From NCBI GenBank assembly GCA_031216445.1, contig CM062210.1, forward strand, positions 5,142,501-5,206,500: a stretch of 64,000 nt of DNA. The letters are read 5' to 3'. The notes beneath the pieces were generated by a model. It was not told the DNA's origin and did not search any database. It saw only the letters and a list, made by a program, of their open reading frames with translations. Positions 1 to 12,000 of the stretch are shown piece after piece (the stretch's first letter is position 1; each line of letters starts with the position of its first letter). The stretch comes from Lateolabrax maculatus (Eukaryota > Chordata > Actinopteri > Acropomatiformes > Lateolabracidae). A program made the position numbers and the translations under genes.

Positions 1-2679
1 AATGATTCATCAAAAATCACCGTTGCCTTTAATGTGTTGTCACTAGTTGATATAGTGGTTTAATCTGCAGTCATTTCATGAGAGATTTGCCGTTTTAAAC
101 ACCTTGTGACACGTTAAGGATTTTATGGGGGAAATTAAAAGTCCTTTGGCACACATTTCAAGCAGCAGTTTGGAATAAATCAAACAACTACCTAAATGTC
201 ATTAACAGAAAACACAGAAAAAACACATTACTTTGTTGACAAGTGATTTCTGGTGAATTTATTGCAGAAACACCACAGCAAACAGTTTGAGCTGGGCCGC
301 AAATATATCAACAGAACCAAAAAAACACAGCAGTGGTAATGTAGACTACCACTTTAATATCATGAGCCTCCAGTGTGTTTTTATTTGAATTGTCAACTAA
401 ACACACACACACACACACACAATGTGCAGGGTGGGATATTTCATTCAGGTCCAGATGATGGACTGTGTTTTTATTGGCACGATGGCAGCCACACTGCAGC
501 GAGCTCACAATGATACATTGATCTTACTCCCATCCATTTCTCTGTCCCTCCTCCTCTCTTTCCTATACTCTCTCTATCCCTGTCTCTCTTAGACACACAC
601 ATACAGTGTGGACAGGTGGGTTTAATTTGCTGTATCGGACACTGTCAGTCATCCTCCCTGTCATGCGGAAATAGAAGCCTTATGATCTCAATCCTCCGTC
701 TGAGCCGTCTGTGCTATATTTGCCTCAGCTGCAGGACTTTGCCTCCATCAGATTCTGTGGTCGCTAGTTACCACCTGTTTTTCTTTCCCTTTTTTTACCA
801 ACTTCATCAGATTGTTACGGAGATAATTCATATTTTTAAAGAACCAATCTTATATATCATGAACGGGGAGTCATTTAACTCCATCCTGAAACAGTTTTAA
901 TGTAATACTGGTGGTAAAGTCATTAACCTTTGTGAGAAATACAATCTAAGTCAATATTATTTCGCTTGAAAATTATATTCAAGTAATTTTATATGCAGCT
1001 AAGCTGTGAAACACTTAATTAAAGGATAAGCCTGGAATTATTACATATTTTTCTTATTTTCAACAAATTCCATTAGAAGACCAAGACCAAGAATGTCCAT
1101 TTTGCCAGACTTCTCTACCCTGTCTGTAACTGTTTATCCCACTGAAAATGTAAATCTTTAAAATGTAATCTATTGTTAATAATTAGTAATGAATATATAG
1201 TTTTTTTGAACCCCCAAAATTTGAATCAGACTTTTTTATGGATAGGGCTGAGTTTGTAATACTGTATTTTAAGTACAATATCTAGAACCATGTTTTGAGC
1301 TGTTTTACGCTCCGGATATCTCACATCCCTCTTTTCATCTGATGTAAACATTATCTATACTGCCAGTGCAAAAAAACAAATGAGGAAATGTGTATTTCCC
1401 TTTGGTCAACACGTTTTATTTTTAACCAAATGATAGCCCACATTTAAATTAGCTGTTTAACACAGCTATTTTAAGCATGTCATCCATGCAAAACTAGGGT
1501 AGGTGTTGTAGGTCATTTGGCTCATGAGCACAGGGGTGGACAGGCTGGTGAGTCAGGTCTGACTAACTAGGCAGTACGACAGCTTGACAATGGAAACTGT
1601 TTGAGCTAGCGCATTTTTTAATACTTGTAACCCCCCCAGAGTGTGTTACATTCAAACTACTATACATTTTTGCCAACCTTTAATCTTTATGAACTAAAAG
1701 TCAAGGCAAGTCATGCCCAGTAAACACCCACAGAACCCAACAGCAACACCACCTTCAAACAAATCCTCACTGTTCAATTCACCCATGTGCTCACCATGCA
1801 CACCACTGAAACACACCATGTGGTTAATGCAGTTCAAAGGGATTCTTACTCTTAATAACTCACTCTAGCAGCAAAGTCACACCATCCATATAATGATTGT
1901 AATAGTCAAACTATGGACTGGAGCCCTGGCAGCAATTTCTTTAATGCCTACCTCTGCCTGGGCTGGTATCCTGTAATTGGGGACCATGGCTAAACTACAG
2001 TCAAATGCCCAGTACGTGATGGAGATCTATGGCAGTGAGTGTTTGGGTGGGCAGAGAGGAGGAGGAGGAGGAGGAGGAGGTGCAAAGAGCCCTTAATGTG
2101 TTTTTGAGGTTTATTGCCTTTTAAAGCCCTTCCAGCAAATAGGGAGGCTTGTTTTTTATTGAGCCGCTCCTTAATTCATCCCACTTGAAATAGACAATTG
2201 TACAGCTGTGAAATTGACTTTGAACCGAGCTCAGCTGATTTAAAGATTTCATGACAGAGTGAACTACTGTACATATGGTAAAGCATTTGTTTTGACATGT
2301 TTTATGGTGCAGAGCTAAAGCAGAGGGGACATAGAGAGTATAAAGTGAGATTAAAGACCGTTGTAGGTTCTGGTTTAAATAATAATTTACTGTAGACTCA
2401 GTGTGAGAAAGTAAACTGCAGACATTTTTTATCTTACAAAGCCAGAGTATTACCATCAGTGTTCGAATGTGCTGAAATTAACTTTAATGGCTTTTAGAGC
2501 AGAGATTAACTGTGTTTACTGCAGATGCGGAAAGTGTAAAATGTAGAGGTATTTGTACTTTCCACTTTGTAAGACTTTGCTTCTCCAAAAGAGTTTGAGA
2601 CTGTCCTCAGCAGGAAAATTACACCATTGGTTGTTTTTTAGTGCTTGAAATTCATCTAAGTTTGCTTTTCTTTTCACAG
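1..2679 (+). other. apbb1ip intron (5' side of the window)
   Basis: This is intronic sequence ahead of the first visible apbb1ip exon. It contains an (AC)10 microsatellite at 401-420 and a (GGA)n run at 2057-2081. The small open frames show no protein-like composition or splice context. The acceptor is a pyrimidine tract ending cacag at 2679. Confidence 0.75.
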
Positions 2680-5600
2680 AACGGACGTTTGAAGACCACG
2701 AGAACCTTGTGGATCCTCTCTTAGCATGGACGAGGGACAGCGAGAACAAAATCCTCTTTAAGGAGCGGGAGGAAAAAAATGAGGTTTTCAAAAACCCACA
2801 GGTTGGTCCCCTAATTGTATGCACCTTCATATACCTCTCAAAACATACACTTGGTGATCAGACGTGACGTGTGTGCAATATCTCAAAAGTCCAACACTGG
2901 CTAGTTCATTATTCTTGGCCTTGGTTCGTGCAAATCTATCTCCACATTGTTTGAGCTCAGCGACATCTGGCTATTTTCACTGTTGAATCCTTGTCTGAAT
3001 TACGAGATGTCTTTTCTCCATGTAGGATGACCTCTTACATTTATGTCCTCACTGTAATATATCAGAGAAAACAGCTTCAGGCAAAACACATCGCGATCTT
3101 GGCATGTTTGTTGATATAATGGGAACCCTTTATAATCTCTGAGTGTTTAATGGGTTCGGTCTGTTGGCAGAGACAAATAGACGCGTTGGAAAAACCAGTG
3201 AGATATTCTCATTTTTAAAGTACTCCATCATGACTTCCACATCCCCCAACAAAAGACAGAACTCTTTTTATACAGTACTTCCCAATCACTTTACAGTTTC
3301 AACTTTTGACAACAACTACCAAAATAGAATTCCCCTTTCGGCTTTCTTTCACCATGATGAAAACGAAGACTCAGACTATGACGTGAAATCAAACTAGCCC
3401 AGTCACACAGGGACAAAGACCAGGGTTCAAGAGACCGACGTGGGGTTTTGAAAGCTGATAATGACTTTTTTTTTTTTCCACTGAGGATGCTTATAATGCC
3501 AGGCTTTTGTGCTGATGTCCAGTTTGTTTAAATATAACTTGAAGGGTTTAACGATTCAATTTTTTTTTTATCTAGATCTAGTCTAATGTCTGAGGCCGTA
3601 TTTAGATCAAATTTCAAACAAATTTCACAAAAATCAGGATAATCATACATACTTGACAAAAAACAGACATTTTAGTATTGAACAAATTAATGTCCAAAAT
3701 GTACAAAGTTTTTGGCAATCGAACTCATAGTTGTATCAGTTTCACTGTAAATATTAATGAACTTTATGTTTTAATCCTACAGAACTTTTATCAATGGAAG
3801 AAGGATAAGAGAGCTCTCAAAGAAATAAATGACAAAGACAAGGCGATATTAATAAAGGTAAATAAACTCATATGCACACAAACTATAAGTATATAATATT
3901 TTCTTGTAAGTGACAGTTTCCCAGTGGGAACTCCTCTCAGTGACCCCTTTCATCCCTTCTCCACCTCTGCAGGAGAACTTCTGCGGGACTTCCATCATCG
4001 TGCCTGATCTGGAGGGGGTGCTGTACCTCAAAGAAGACGGCAAGAAGTCCTGGAAACAGCGGCTCTTCCAGCTGAGGGCCTCGGGAATTTATTACGTGCC
4101 CAAAGGGAAGACCAAGGTCAGGGGTCAAAAGGGTCATTTTGTGGCAAAGACCAGACTATAAACACACAATCAAGAGCTAAACAGGAGACATTCAGCTGGG
4201 CTCAAGCAAGTTAAACAGCGGTGGTGAAAGATGAAAATCTAGCCGATGTAGAGATATTTTTGCAATTTCAACTGAAACCTTAAGAGACATATGGTTGATA
4301 TTTTTCATTTTTCAGTACATGTTCACTTACTGTTTATCTTAGATCTTACCCACAAAAATACCACTCGTACGTGCCCCTACTCTTGTACTTGCAGTGTTGA
4401 TTATCAATTTAATAGGCAAACAGGAAAATGGTAAAAAACGAAAAAGACCTAAAAGATCAACTTGTAATATAAGCCCTTATTTTTTTTCAGTCATCCCGTG
4501 ACCTCATCTGCTTTGTCCAGTTTGACAATGTAAACGTCTACTACGGCAAAGACTTTAAGAGCAAATACAAGGCCCCAACTGATTTCTGCTTTGTTCTGAA
4601 GGTAAGTTAGTATTTCAAACACTTTAGATAAATTGATAAAGAAACTGCAACTTCCCCTATCTGTGATGCTAAATAAAACATTTAAAGTAACACTATTCTG
4701 GTATACCAGTATGTGTTATGAGGCATTTCACACAGTATATTGTGTGGTGCAAGAGATATGTAGTGCAAATGATTGTTTCATGGTGGTTTCTGAGTGTATG
4801 GTCAGCTACACAGCTGCGTGCTTTACTGGAAATGTGAAAAGCAATAAATAGTTGTATTTGAAGAAGTGAAAAGAGACAACTTTTATCCAACTTAGCTGAA
4901 ATTGGTGAGACAGGAAATGAACTTGGATGTCTCTTTAGGCAGTTCCCAGTATTTCTTTTAAATAAATTACTGTACAGTAAAAGCACCATGCGTTTAATTA
5001 AAAGAGTACTTTAAGGAGGTACCTACAGTACCAACAGTACTCATTTAAAACCAAGAAATGCTGACTGACATGAAAAAAGTAAGAATTAAATGGGTTGGTG
5101 GTCAGTCTTAACAGGATGTGAAAGTCCACTTTCTTTCTTTTCCCCTATCTTGTCTGAGAAATACTAGAATCAGCAGATACCATTAGACTAGTTGTTGAGG
5201 ATCAAAGCAAAAAGAGCTTCGAGAGGCAAAAGAAACGTCCTCAAGGTTCAAGGAACTGAAGGGAGGAGACTTTCAGGTGCTGCTGGCCAAGGGCAAAGGA
5301 AAATGACCAGTCAGAGTGGACATCAGGTTTCACATGGCCACTTGTCCTTGTTGTTTAGGATTCATACAGTAAAACCTGTTAGAATTTATAGTAGATAACT
5401 GAAGCTGTTTTTAAGCTGCCAGAGTGTTCAATTAGGGTGTGTTTTGACACATTGGAGGACTGGTGTTTACGAGCTGCCAAAGATTGCAGCAATTCAAGGA
5501 CGATAGCAGAGCAATTTAGCTTCATTATTATGCAGTTATATATTCGGAGGAGATGCCTGAGGTGATCGCTAATACCATCCTCATTATGTAAAACGGATAT

Positions 5601-7878
5601 CAAGACACTATGTGGGAAGTCAACTTCCTCTTCAGGGGTAAACAATTGACTGTGGGATTAATGTTACATTACAGTATGCATTGCATAGGAAGTATTGTTG
5701 TAATCAGTAACATGGTGTACATGTACTGGCATAAATCCAACAATTCAGACTGTCTGAGCATCAGAAATCTCACATTTCCTAAATTACACTGCATTACAGG
5801 ATGCACTCGATGGTGCACACGTTTCCCTTTTTCTGGTTTCTAAATTGTCTGTTGATGTTTAGAAACGCTGACTGGACTATTCCAAAAAACAGGAATTCAA
5901 AATATACCATCCAGTGAACTGGTGCAGCCTGTTATCACTGATTGTAGACTCACTCTGCCCCCTTGTGGTAGCCTGTGATCCATTAAAGGGGAACTCCACT
6001 GATTCTACACATCAGTCTGTTTTTTATTATTTCAGGCCAATAGTGTAATGGCAGAAAAAACAGTAATCTGTTACAGTATGTTTCCTTTTGAGCTTATTTT
6101 TTATAATGCAAACTAAAAATAAATATCCACAATTTCTTCCAGTCTGTACGGTATGTTTTAGATCTAGCAATGTGAAAGTAACTAAAAGTAGCCACTGCTC
6201 TAATTCATAGTATATGTCATCAACTGCAGTTATGATAAGGTAACTCGTAACTCTAATAGAAAACATGTTAAAGGTATCCTACAAAACCCTGTTGACAAGG
6301 ATCATAATGGGAAAATACTTTAACAAAGTATTTCACTAACCTGATCAGTTTCCCACTTGGATTTGTCTCTCCAGCATCCGCAGATCCAGAAAGAGTCTCA
6401 GTACATCAAATATTTGTGCTGTGATGATGCTTGGGCCGTGAACCTTTGGGTGACCGGAATACGGATTGCAAAGGTAAATTTAACCAGCTCTGCATTTAAA
6501 AATAGGAAATAATCTCCATTTGACCTAAACTCATGGTCTGCGGTGTGTTTCTTGCACTTCCAGTACGGTGCCTTGTTGTATGAAAACTATAAAACAGCCG
6601 AGAAGAAGGCCGCCGTCAGCTCTGTGTGGACGAACCGCAGCACTCCGTCGAGCTCCGGTCCATCAACGCCCTCACCCACCATCAAAGGTAGCACGACACA
6701 CAAGCTGCCCTCACTGACTGTTTCCCTAATGTGAAACAATCCAGATGTGGTGATGTTAGTACGAACCATTTGCTTATAAAGTATGTTCACTCATGGTTTT
6801 TCTCTTTCTCTGCTAGCGAAATCACCAAGCCAGGCCAATGGTCATGCTCCGAATTCCCAACCAGGACCTGGTTTTAAGGTACAAAACTCTAAAGTGGGAG
6901 TGAAACTAATGATTATTTTCATTATCAATTTATCTGTTGATCATTATTAATTAGTCTACAAAATGTTTGAAAATAGAGAAAAATGCTTCCAAATGTACAA
7001 TGATATCAAACTGAGAAAGGCAGCAAATGGGACAACACCTTATTCTAACTGTCCCATATTTTCCTACAATTTCCTAAAAAGTAACTGTTATGTTAATTCA
7101 TTTCTATTGCGTAATACCTGGTAAACAACCATTATTTGAAGCCCCACACCTCTGACTGGTTTTTGGTTAAAAAGCTGTACAAATGTCATTTTTTCATTAT
7201 TTTTATATTCTGTCTTCTCAGGACTTTGGAAATATCCCACCTCCACCTCCACCCCCACCAATGGCCGAGACCCTTCCCCCACCACCTCCAGATCCAGTCC
7301 TCCCTCCTCCGCCGCCTCCTTTGGCTGCCAAGAGTTTGCTAAAACCTGCCCTCCCTCAGCGACACCTGCCAACCAACTTCCCTCCGCCTCCACCTGCGAT
7401 GGACAACCTCCCTCCTCCACCGCCACCCCCACCTGTCGATGATGCCTCAGAGGCTCCGCCAGACTTCCTTCCACCCCCTCCTCCTGCCACTGGCTTTGGA
7501 TCACTGTCACCTCCTCCGCCGCCGATGAGCTCCCTACCACCACCGCCTCCTCCTGCTGCTATGGGGGGTATGGACCAGTACCTGCCTCCTCCACCACCAG
7601 ATCCAGAGTTTTTACCACCGCCTCCACCTAAGCCAATGTTCACAGGGGCTGGAGGACCCCCTCCACCACCACCACCTCCTCCCCCACCTGCGCCTGCACC
7701 TGCTGCTGCCCCGAGAGCACCGGTGCGGCCTTCTGGCTCGGTAAGGATGCCTCCTGCTCCGCCAAAGAGGACTACACCAACGCTGCATGGAGGAGGTGGT
7801 GGAGGTGGCGGAGATGGAGGTGGAGATTTCATGTCAGAACTGATGCTGGCCATGAACAAGAAGCGTGGCGCTCACTAG
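2680..7878 (+). CDS. apbb1ip: apbb1ip (RIAM), 5'-partial, last eight coding exons
   Basis: This is the Rap1-GTP-interacting adaptor of the MRL family, which links Rap1 to talin/integrin activation and to Ena/VASP and profilin. Coding exons: 2680-2801, 3783-3857, 3973-4116, 4491-4601, 6375-6473, 6564-6687, 6817-6878, 7222-7878. Phases join without a break and encode 463 residues plus TAG. The first exon (FEDHENLV, WTRDSENKILF) is the end of the Ras-association domain. Exons three to six carry the PH domain (CGTSIIVPDLEG, KKSWKQR, GIYYVPKGKTK, HPQIQKESQYIKYLCCDD). The last exon is proline-rich and ends DFMSELMLAMNKKRGAH, close to the human tail. The N-terminal talin-binding helix and most of the RA domain are not in the window; I found no RA-like exon in 1-2679. 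The gene converges with the SelO gene. Confidence 0.95.
2802..7221 (+). other. apbb1ip introns (longer ones)
   Basis: Seven introns separate the exons. The longest is 4602-6374. A short piece at about 5983-6030 (ttaaaggggaactccactga) resembles a repeat common in percomorph genomes. The stretch 6900-7090 is an AT-rich dispersed repeat that recurs in abi1 introns. I see nothing gene-like in the others (2802-3782, 3858-3972, 4117-4490). Confidence 0.6.
7222..7878 (+). CDS. apbb1ip: apbb1ip terminal exon: polyproline region and C-terminal tail
   Basis: This 657-bp exon encodes 218 residues, dominated by runs of four to about twelve prolines broken by short acidic or hydrophobic linkers (DFLPPPPP, NFPPPPPA, DNLPPPP). 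NFPPPPP contains the FPPPP core known to bind Ena/VASP EVH1 domains, and the longer runs fit profilin and SH3 binding. A Gly-rich spacer of nine glycines precedes the DFMSELM tail. The antisense strand has a long Gly-rich open frame (7356-7859) that simply mirrors the proline codons. Acceptor is tgtcttctcag before GAC; stop is TAG at 7876-7878. Confidence 0.93.
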   Translation, partial: DFGNIPPPPPPPPMAETLPPPPPDPVLPPPPPPLAAKSLLKPALPQRHLPTNFPPPPPAMDNLPPPPPPPPVDDASEAPPDFLPPPPPATGFGSLSPPPPPMSSLPPPPPPAAMGGMDQYLPPPPPDPEFLPPPPPKPMFTGAGGPPPPPPPPPPPAPAPAAAPRAPVRPSGSVRMPPAPPKRTTPTLHGGGGGGGGDGGGDFMSELMLAMNKKRGAH

Positions 7879-8428
7879 CCTGTGGAAGGAATTTGCGGAG
7901 TATAAATCCAGATCGAACTGCGCCCGCACAACAACCAACTTAAACCTTAATTAGCCTTGTCTTGATTTCGGCAAAACAGCTGAAATCCACAACAATACGC
8001 AGCATCTCCAGCATGAAGCCAGTCGAGATCAATAGACTTAATTTCCTCCAAAAAACAGGTGGAGATCCATTCATCCTTTTTCTAAACTGCTTATCAAGGG
8101 CATAATCTTGCATTAATCAAGTGAAAGGGTGATAATTCTTAAAGCTAAAGAGTTAAAATTTAGAGAAAATGTTTTGTACAGTGTAAGCATGAGTTCACAG
8201 ACACCAGTGACTGTCACACTGTGCTGAAAGAAAACATGATCTGTTGTAACAAACACAAGGTGTAATTTTTTCTTGCATGAAAACATTATAATGCTGTCAT
8301 CATACTTCAAAGAGAATGCGTTATAGACTTGTACATATTCACGTGTTTCATGGAGGACTGTAAATACTATAGAAACACTTTCCTAGTTACTTGCGCATAT
8401 AGAGTGTACCCAATTACTGTAGTTTTCA

Positions 8429-8448
8429 AATAAAACGTCCTAAATAAA
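8429..8448 (+). terminator. apbb1ip polyadenylation signals
   Basis: Two AATAAA hexamers (8429-8434 and 8443-8448) lie about 560 nt after the stop codon, giving a 3' UTR from 7879 to about 8465. No other gene feature is seen in that stretch. Confidence 0.75.
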
Positions 8449-8465
8449 TCCTTAAAACTCCTGGT

Positions 8466-8785
8466 GGCATAAGAAATGCATGAACTGAAACATAATTTCT
8501 TATTGGATTGAATTATTGAGTCTTCTTTCTGTCATTGACTACAACCTGCTGCCACTGGCTGTTTAGAAACACACACTATATGACATACATATATCTAAAA
8601 GTAACAACATCCCTGGAAACCATCTCATAATCAGTAGTCAATAATAATCAATATTAAAAATGCTCAGATATGTCAAAAGCACTGGACTTAGTTTCCATTT
8701 TGTAGCTCTGGTGTGTGCATACTGTGACTATGGTGTAAAGTCATATTCTATATGAACCTGAATCCTTCAAAAAGCAACAGGACTG
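8466..8785. other. Convergent intergenic spacer, apbb1ip / SelO gene
   Basis: About 0.3 kb separates the predicted 3' ends of two converging genes. The sequence is AT-rich and I recognise nothing in it. Confidence 0.5.
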
Positions 8786-8807
8786 GCTCCACAGCAGCAT
8801 CTTTGTA

Positions 8808-8813
8808 TTTATT
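8808..8813 (-). terminator. SelO-family gene polyadenylation signal
   Basis: AATAAA on the minus strand (TTTATT on plus) lies about 265 nt after the SelO stop codon, giving a short 3' UTR of about 0.3 kb (9078 down to about 8790). I could not identify a SECIS element by eye in it. None would be needed, because the coding sequence has Cys rather than Sec. Confidence 0.65.
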
Positions 8814-9078
8814 TTGGTGTCAATATGGAATTAGAAGATGTTTACAATTAGAGTTTAATTCTTCTGTGGCACTGAGAACTGTATCTAATTTGTGTTGGTC
8901 ACTGTAGCCGCACACAGTGAGTAATCTTAATACAAAACAACATTAAACAGCCATGACCTTGACATTCTGGAGCAAATATATTCCACCAGCATGAGAGAAT
9001 TTACCAAAATATACCACTAAAGCCGAGTCAGGTTGTAATTCTTCTTCATTTTAATATTTTTCTACACCCATGAGTCAC

Positions 9079-12000
9079 TCATGAGGAACAGCTGACCTTT
9101 AACCTCTCAGCCCACAGTGGAGGTCTTGCTGCATAGCCCACCTCCTCTGCAGTCTCTTGTGTAACAAAGGGAAAGGACAGGATATGGTGCAGCAGCTCCA
9201 CCTAGTGGGAAACAATACAAGACACAGGGTTAAAGCCAATCAAACAACATGTCACAGAAAAGTAGATGATTTTAGATAGTAAACTTAAATACCATATACA
9301 GACCTCAGAAAAATCATTCATCTCAGCTTTCCTTATAGCAGACTCTGCCATCCAGTTCCTCAGCACATATCTAGGATTTATATCTGTAAGACATTTTTTG
9401 CAATCAGATGAAGATCTGAATTTTTTCTTATTTGTTGTTTTCAAGAACAAATAATAATAATTACATCTTTCATGGTCAAATCAACACTAATATGTAGATT
9501 TAGTGGCTTACTTTTCATCCTGTGTTGGCGATCCAAATCACTGTCATTTTGTTGTCTGAACAGAGGAATAAAACCTTTAAATCCAAATACTACTTTGATA
9601 CAGTCCACAGATAACAACGAACAATGTTACAAAAGGGAAATGAAACATCACGTGTTTTCAAGCACAAAATTACCTCATGAACATTTCAGGGAAACTTTGG
9701 TTACCAAACTAACTTGATCAAGGTCTGGCTTTACAGGTTTTGCTTACCTGCTGAGCCGGAGCAGGTACATGCTGAGCCAATCAGAGAAGAGCTTGTGGGA
9801 TGACAAGTCTTTGAGAGCCCACATCTAGTACAAACCAAAAAGACTGCAATCACGAAAGGGATGCCTTAAAATCAAAATTGAACTTCTGAATAGATACACC
9901 GCTTTTGCTGTTGCAGTAGCAGCATTTTACATGCATAACCTGCATAATAATAAAACACTAATTCCCTGTTCAGAAAGACTGAGATAATAATCTGCAGCAC
10001 TCATATACATGCATCTTTGGTCATATTTATCCTATATTTAACTTTTGCCTGCCAGATGATGTCTTGGAAGTGCACCTAAGCAACGAGTGCAAGGTACAGA
10101 TATTAAAGACGTCACTAACTTCAAAACAAAATCTAAAAACAGGAATGCAACATATTGCCACTTGAGGTCCACCTGTGTGAAGTTCCTGTCGTGGAGCTGC
10201 TGGGCTGAAGCTTCACTGAGCTGCCTGAAGGTCATGGTGAAGTCTGACTGGGTGTCCTCCATCATCTGGGCAGACAAACACAAATTAAACAAAAATCCAA
10301 TTTGTACACAGCCAGTAAACAGGTCCTGAGATTAAATTGATTTAGTAGACTGATATGAACAATGTAAAAATGTCTGCCACAGTAAACATCCATCTCATTG
10401 TCAATGACTTGCCTTCAGCAGGAAGGCAATAAGGTAGCCATCGTCCTCCTCTTCACCTAGAAGACCCAGTTTGGCTTTAAATAGCTGATGAATCCTGAAA
10501 TACATGCATGATTAAGACCAGAATAGATTATTTTATTACTGTACTATCACTGCTTAGATATAGCATTATGGACAACATAAAGAAAAGACGAATCATTATT
10601 TCACATGTTACTCACCTCATCTGGTAAATATTAACATATCCTTTTAAAATAATTTTAGCCCTGAAAAAAAGATAAAAAGACAAGTAAGACCAAAATTAAG
10701 AAAGTCTAAAATTTGCATGTTGCTTCTGGCATCTTGTTTTTAAAGTATTAACCACACTGAAAAGTGTACCTCTTCACTAAAAGTAGTAAGGGTTTTGTAA
10801 AAGTTGAGCTGTAAGTCACATATTTCTTAAAGTGCCCTTAATACAAACAGTATACTGGTATTCTTACTCTTTCTGCTGTTTTTTAGAAAGCACCGGACTG
10901 AGAGCCATCAACAGCTTCTCCAGGTTGAACAGTCCGACGTTGGCCTGATTACCTATGCTGTATCTGCCCTCATCATCAGATGTGTTGGGGACAAAATCTG
11001 AAACATCACAGCTTTGTTTGACATTTGACGAGAACAAGGCATGCAGTTATTTCAATGAAACACAGATACGCATCATCGTACACACTGGGGTTATACGACT
11101 CCATGAAGCCAAATGGTCCGAAGTCGATGGTGATGGAGAGAAGACTGAAGTTGTCCGTGTTGCACACACCTGTCGTGGTGACACACAGTAGATATCAGTA
11201 GATGCTGGTACAAACTGTATGATAAAATGTTCAGCCAGAAGAGGTTCTCACCATGTGCAAACCCGACCGACATCCACTGGGCGATCAGATGTGCTGTTTC
11301 ATTTACAACTGTGGAATAAAACCCCTAAAAAAAACAAAAAAACAACAAAATACAATGCATGAAACAAGGAACTTCCTTAAAGAAACAAATAATATACAGC
11401 ATGCAGATATATTTTTATTGTTTACTTATCACACTTACGGTATGCCAGACTACTGACTACATGTTGTTTTATCTAACTTACCAAATATTTATCGGGGTCG
11501 TCTGAATTGATTGAAGAAAAATGTTCATCAATCACAAAGTTCAACAGCTTTCTAAAGTCAACAGAACAATAAAATGATGTAACATTATATGTAATAGGAG
11601 GCCACCGAATGAGGAGAAACATTATGACATTATGATCAAGTGACCAGACTCACCCCAGGAGATCTATCTCTCCACTTTGAGCCAAGATTTCTAGAGAACC
11701 AATCCGAAACCAGGACTTGGCTAACCGGAGAACAACAGCTCCTGGCAAAAAAAATAAAAAAAAATAATTAAAAAAGCTCCTTTAAAACGTGTAACGTAAT
11801 GAAACATTAAATGTAACTGATAATGAGTGAAATCTAGATTTTGAATTCGTTTTTGCGTGAATCACTCTACCTCTCTCTGTCTTCACATTACCACTGTAGA
11901 ATTGATCCCTCAACACCGGCTCGTCACTTACAATTAGACTAAAACAGAGCAAAGCGTGATCAGATCAAAAACTTAACAAAAGGAAAACATCATGCACCTG

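Noticed and set aside
400..421. Regular CA runs considered as CRISPR-like or tandem gene features
   Set aside because: They are plain dinucleotide microsatellites in a eukaryotic genome with no spacers.
7356..7859. Long Gly-rich minus-strand open frame (167 aa)
   Set aside because: It is the antisense of apbb1ip proline codons (CCN read as NGG), with no independent gene signals.
11302..11315. Acceptor ttccacag for SelO exon 10
   Set aside because: It would start the exon in phase 0 with TTG TAA. The upstream ttttag acceptor at 11325 keeps the frame (GFYSTVVNETAHLIAQW).
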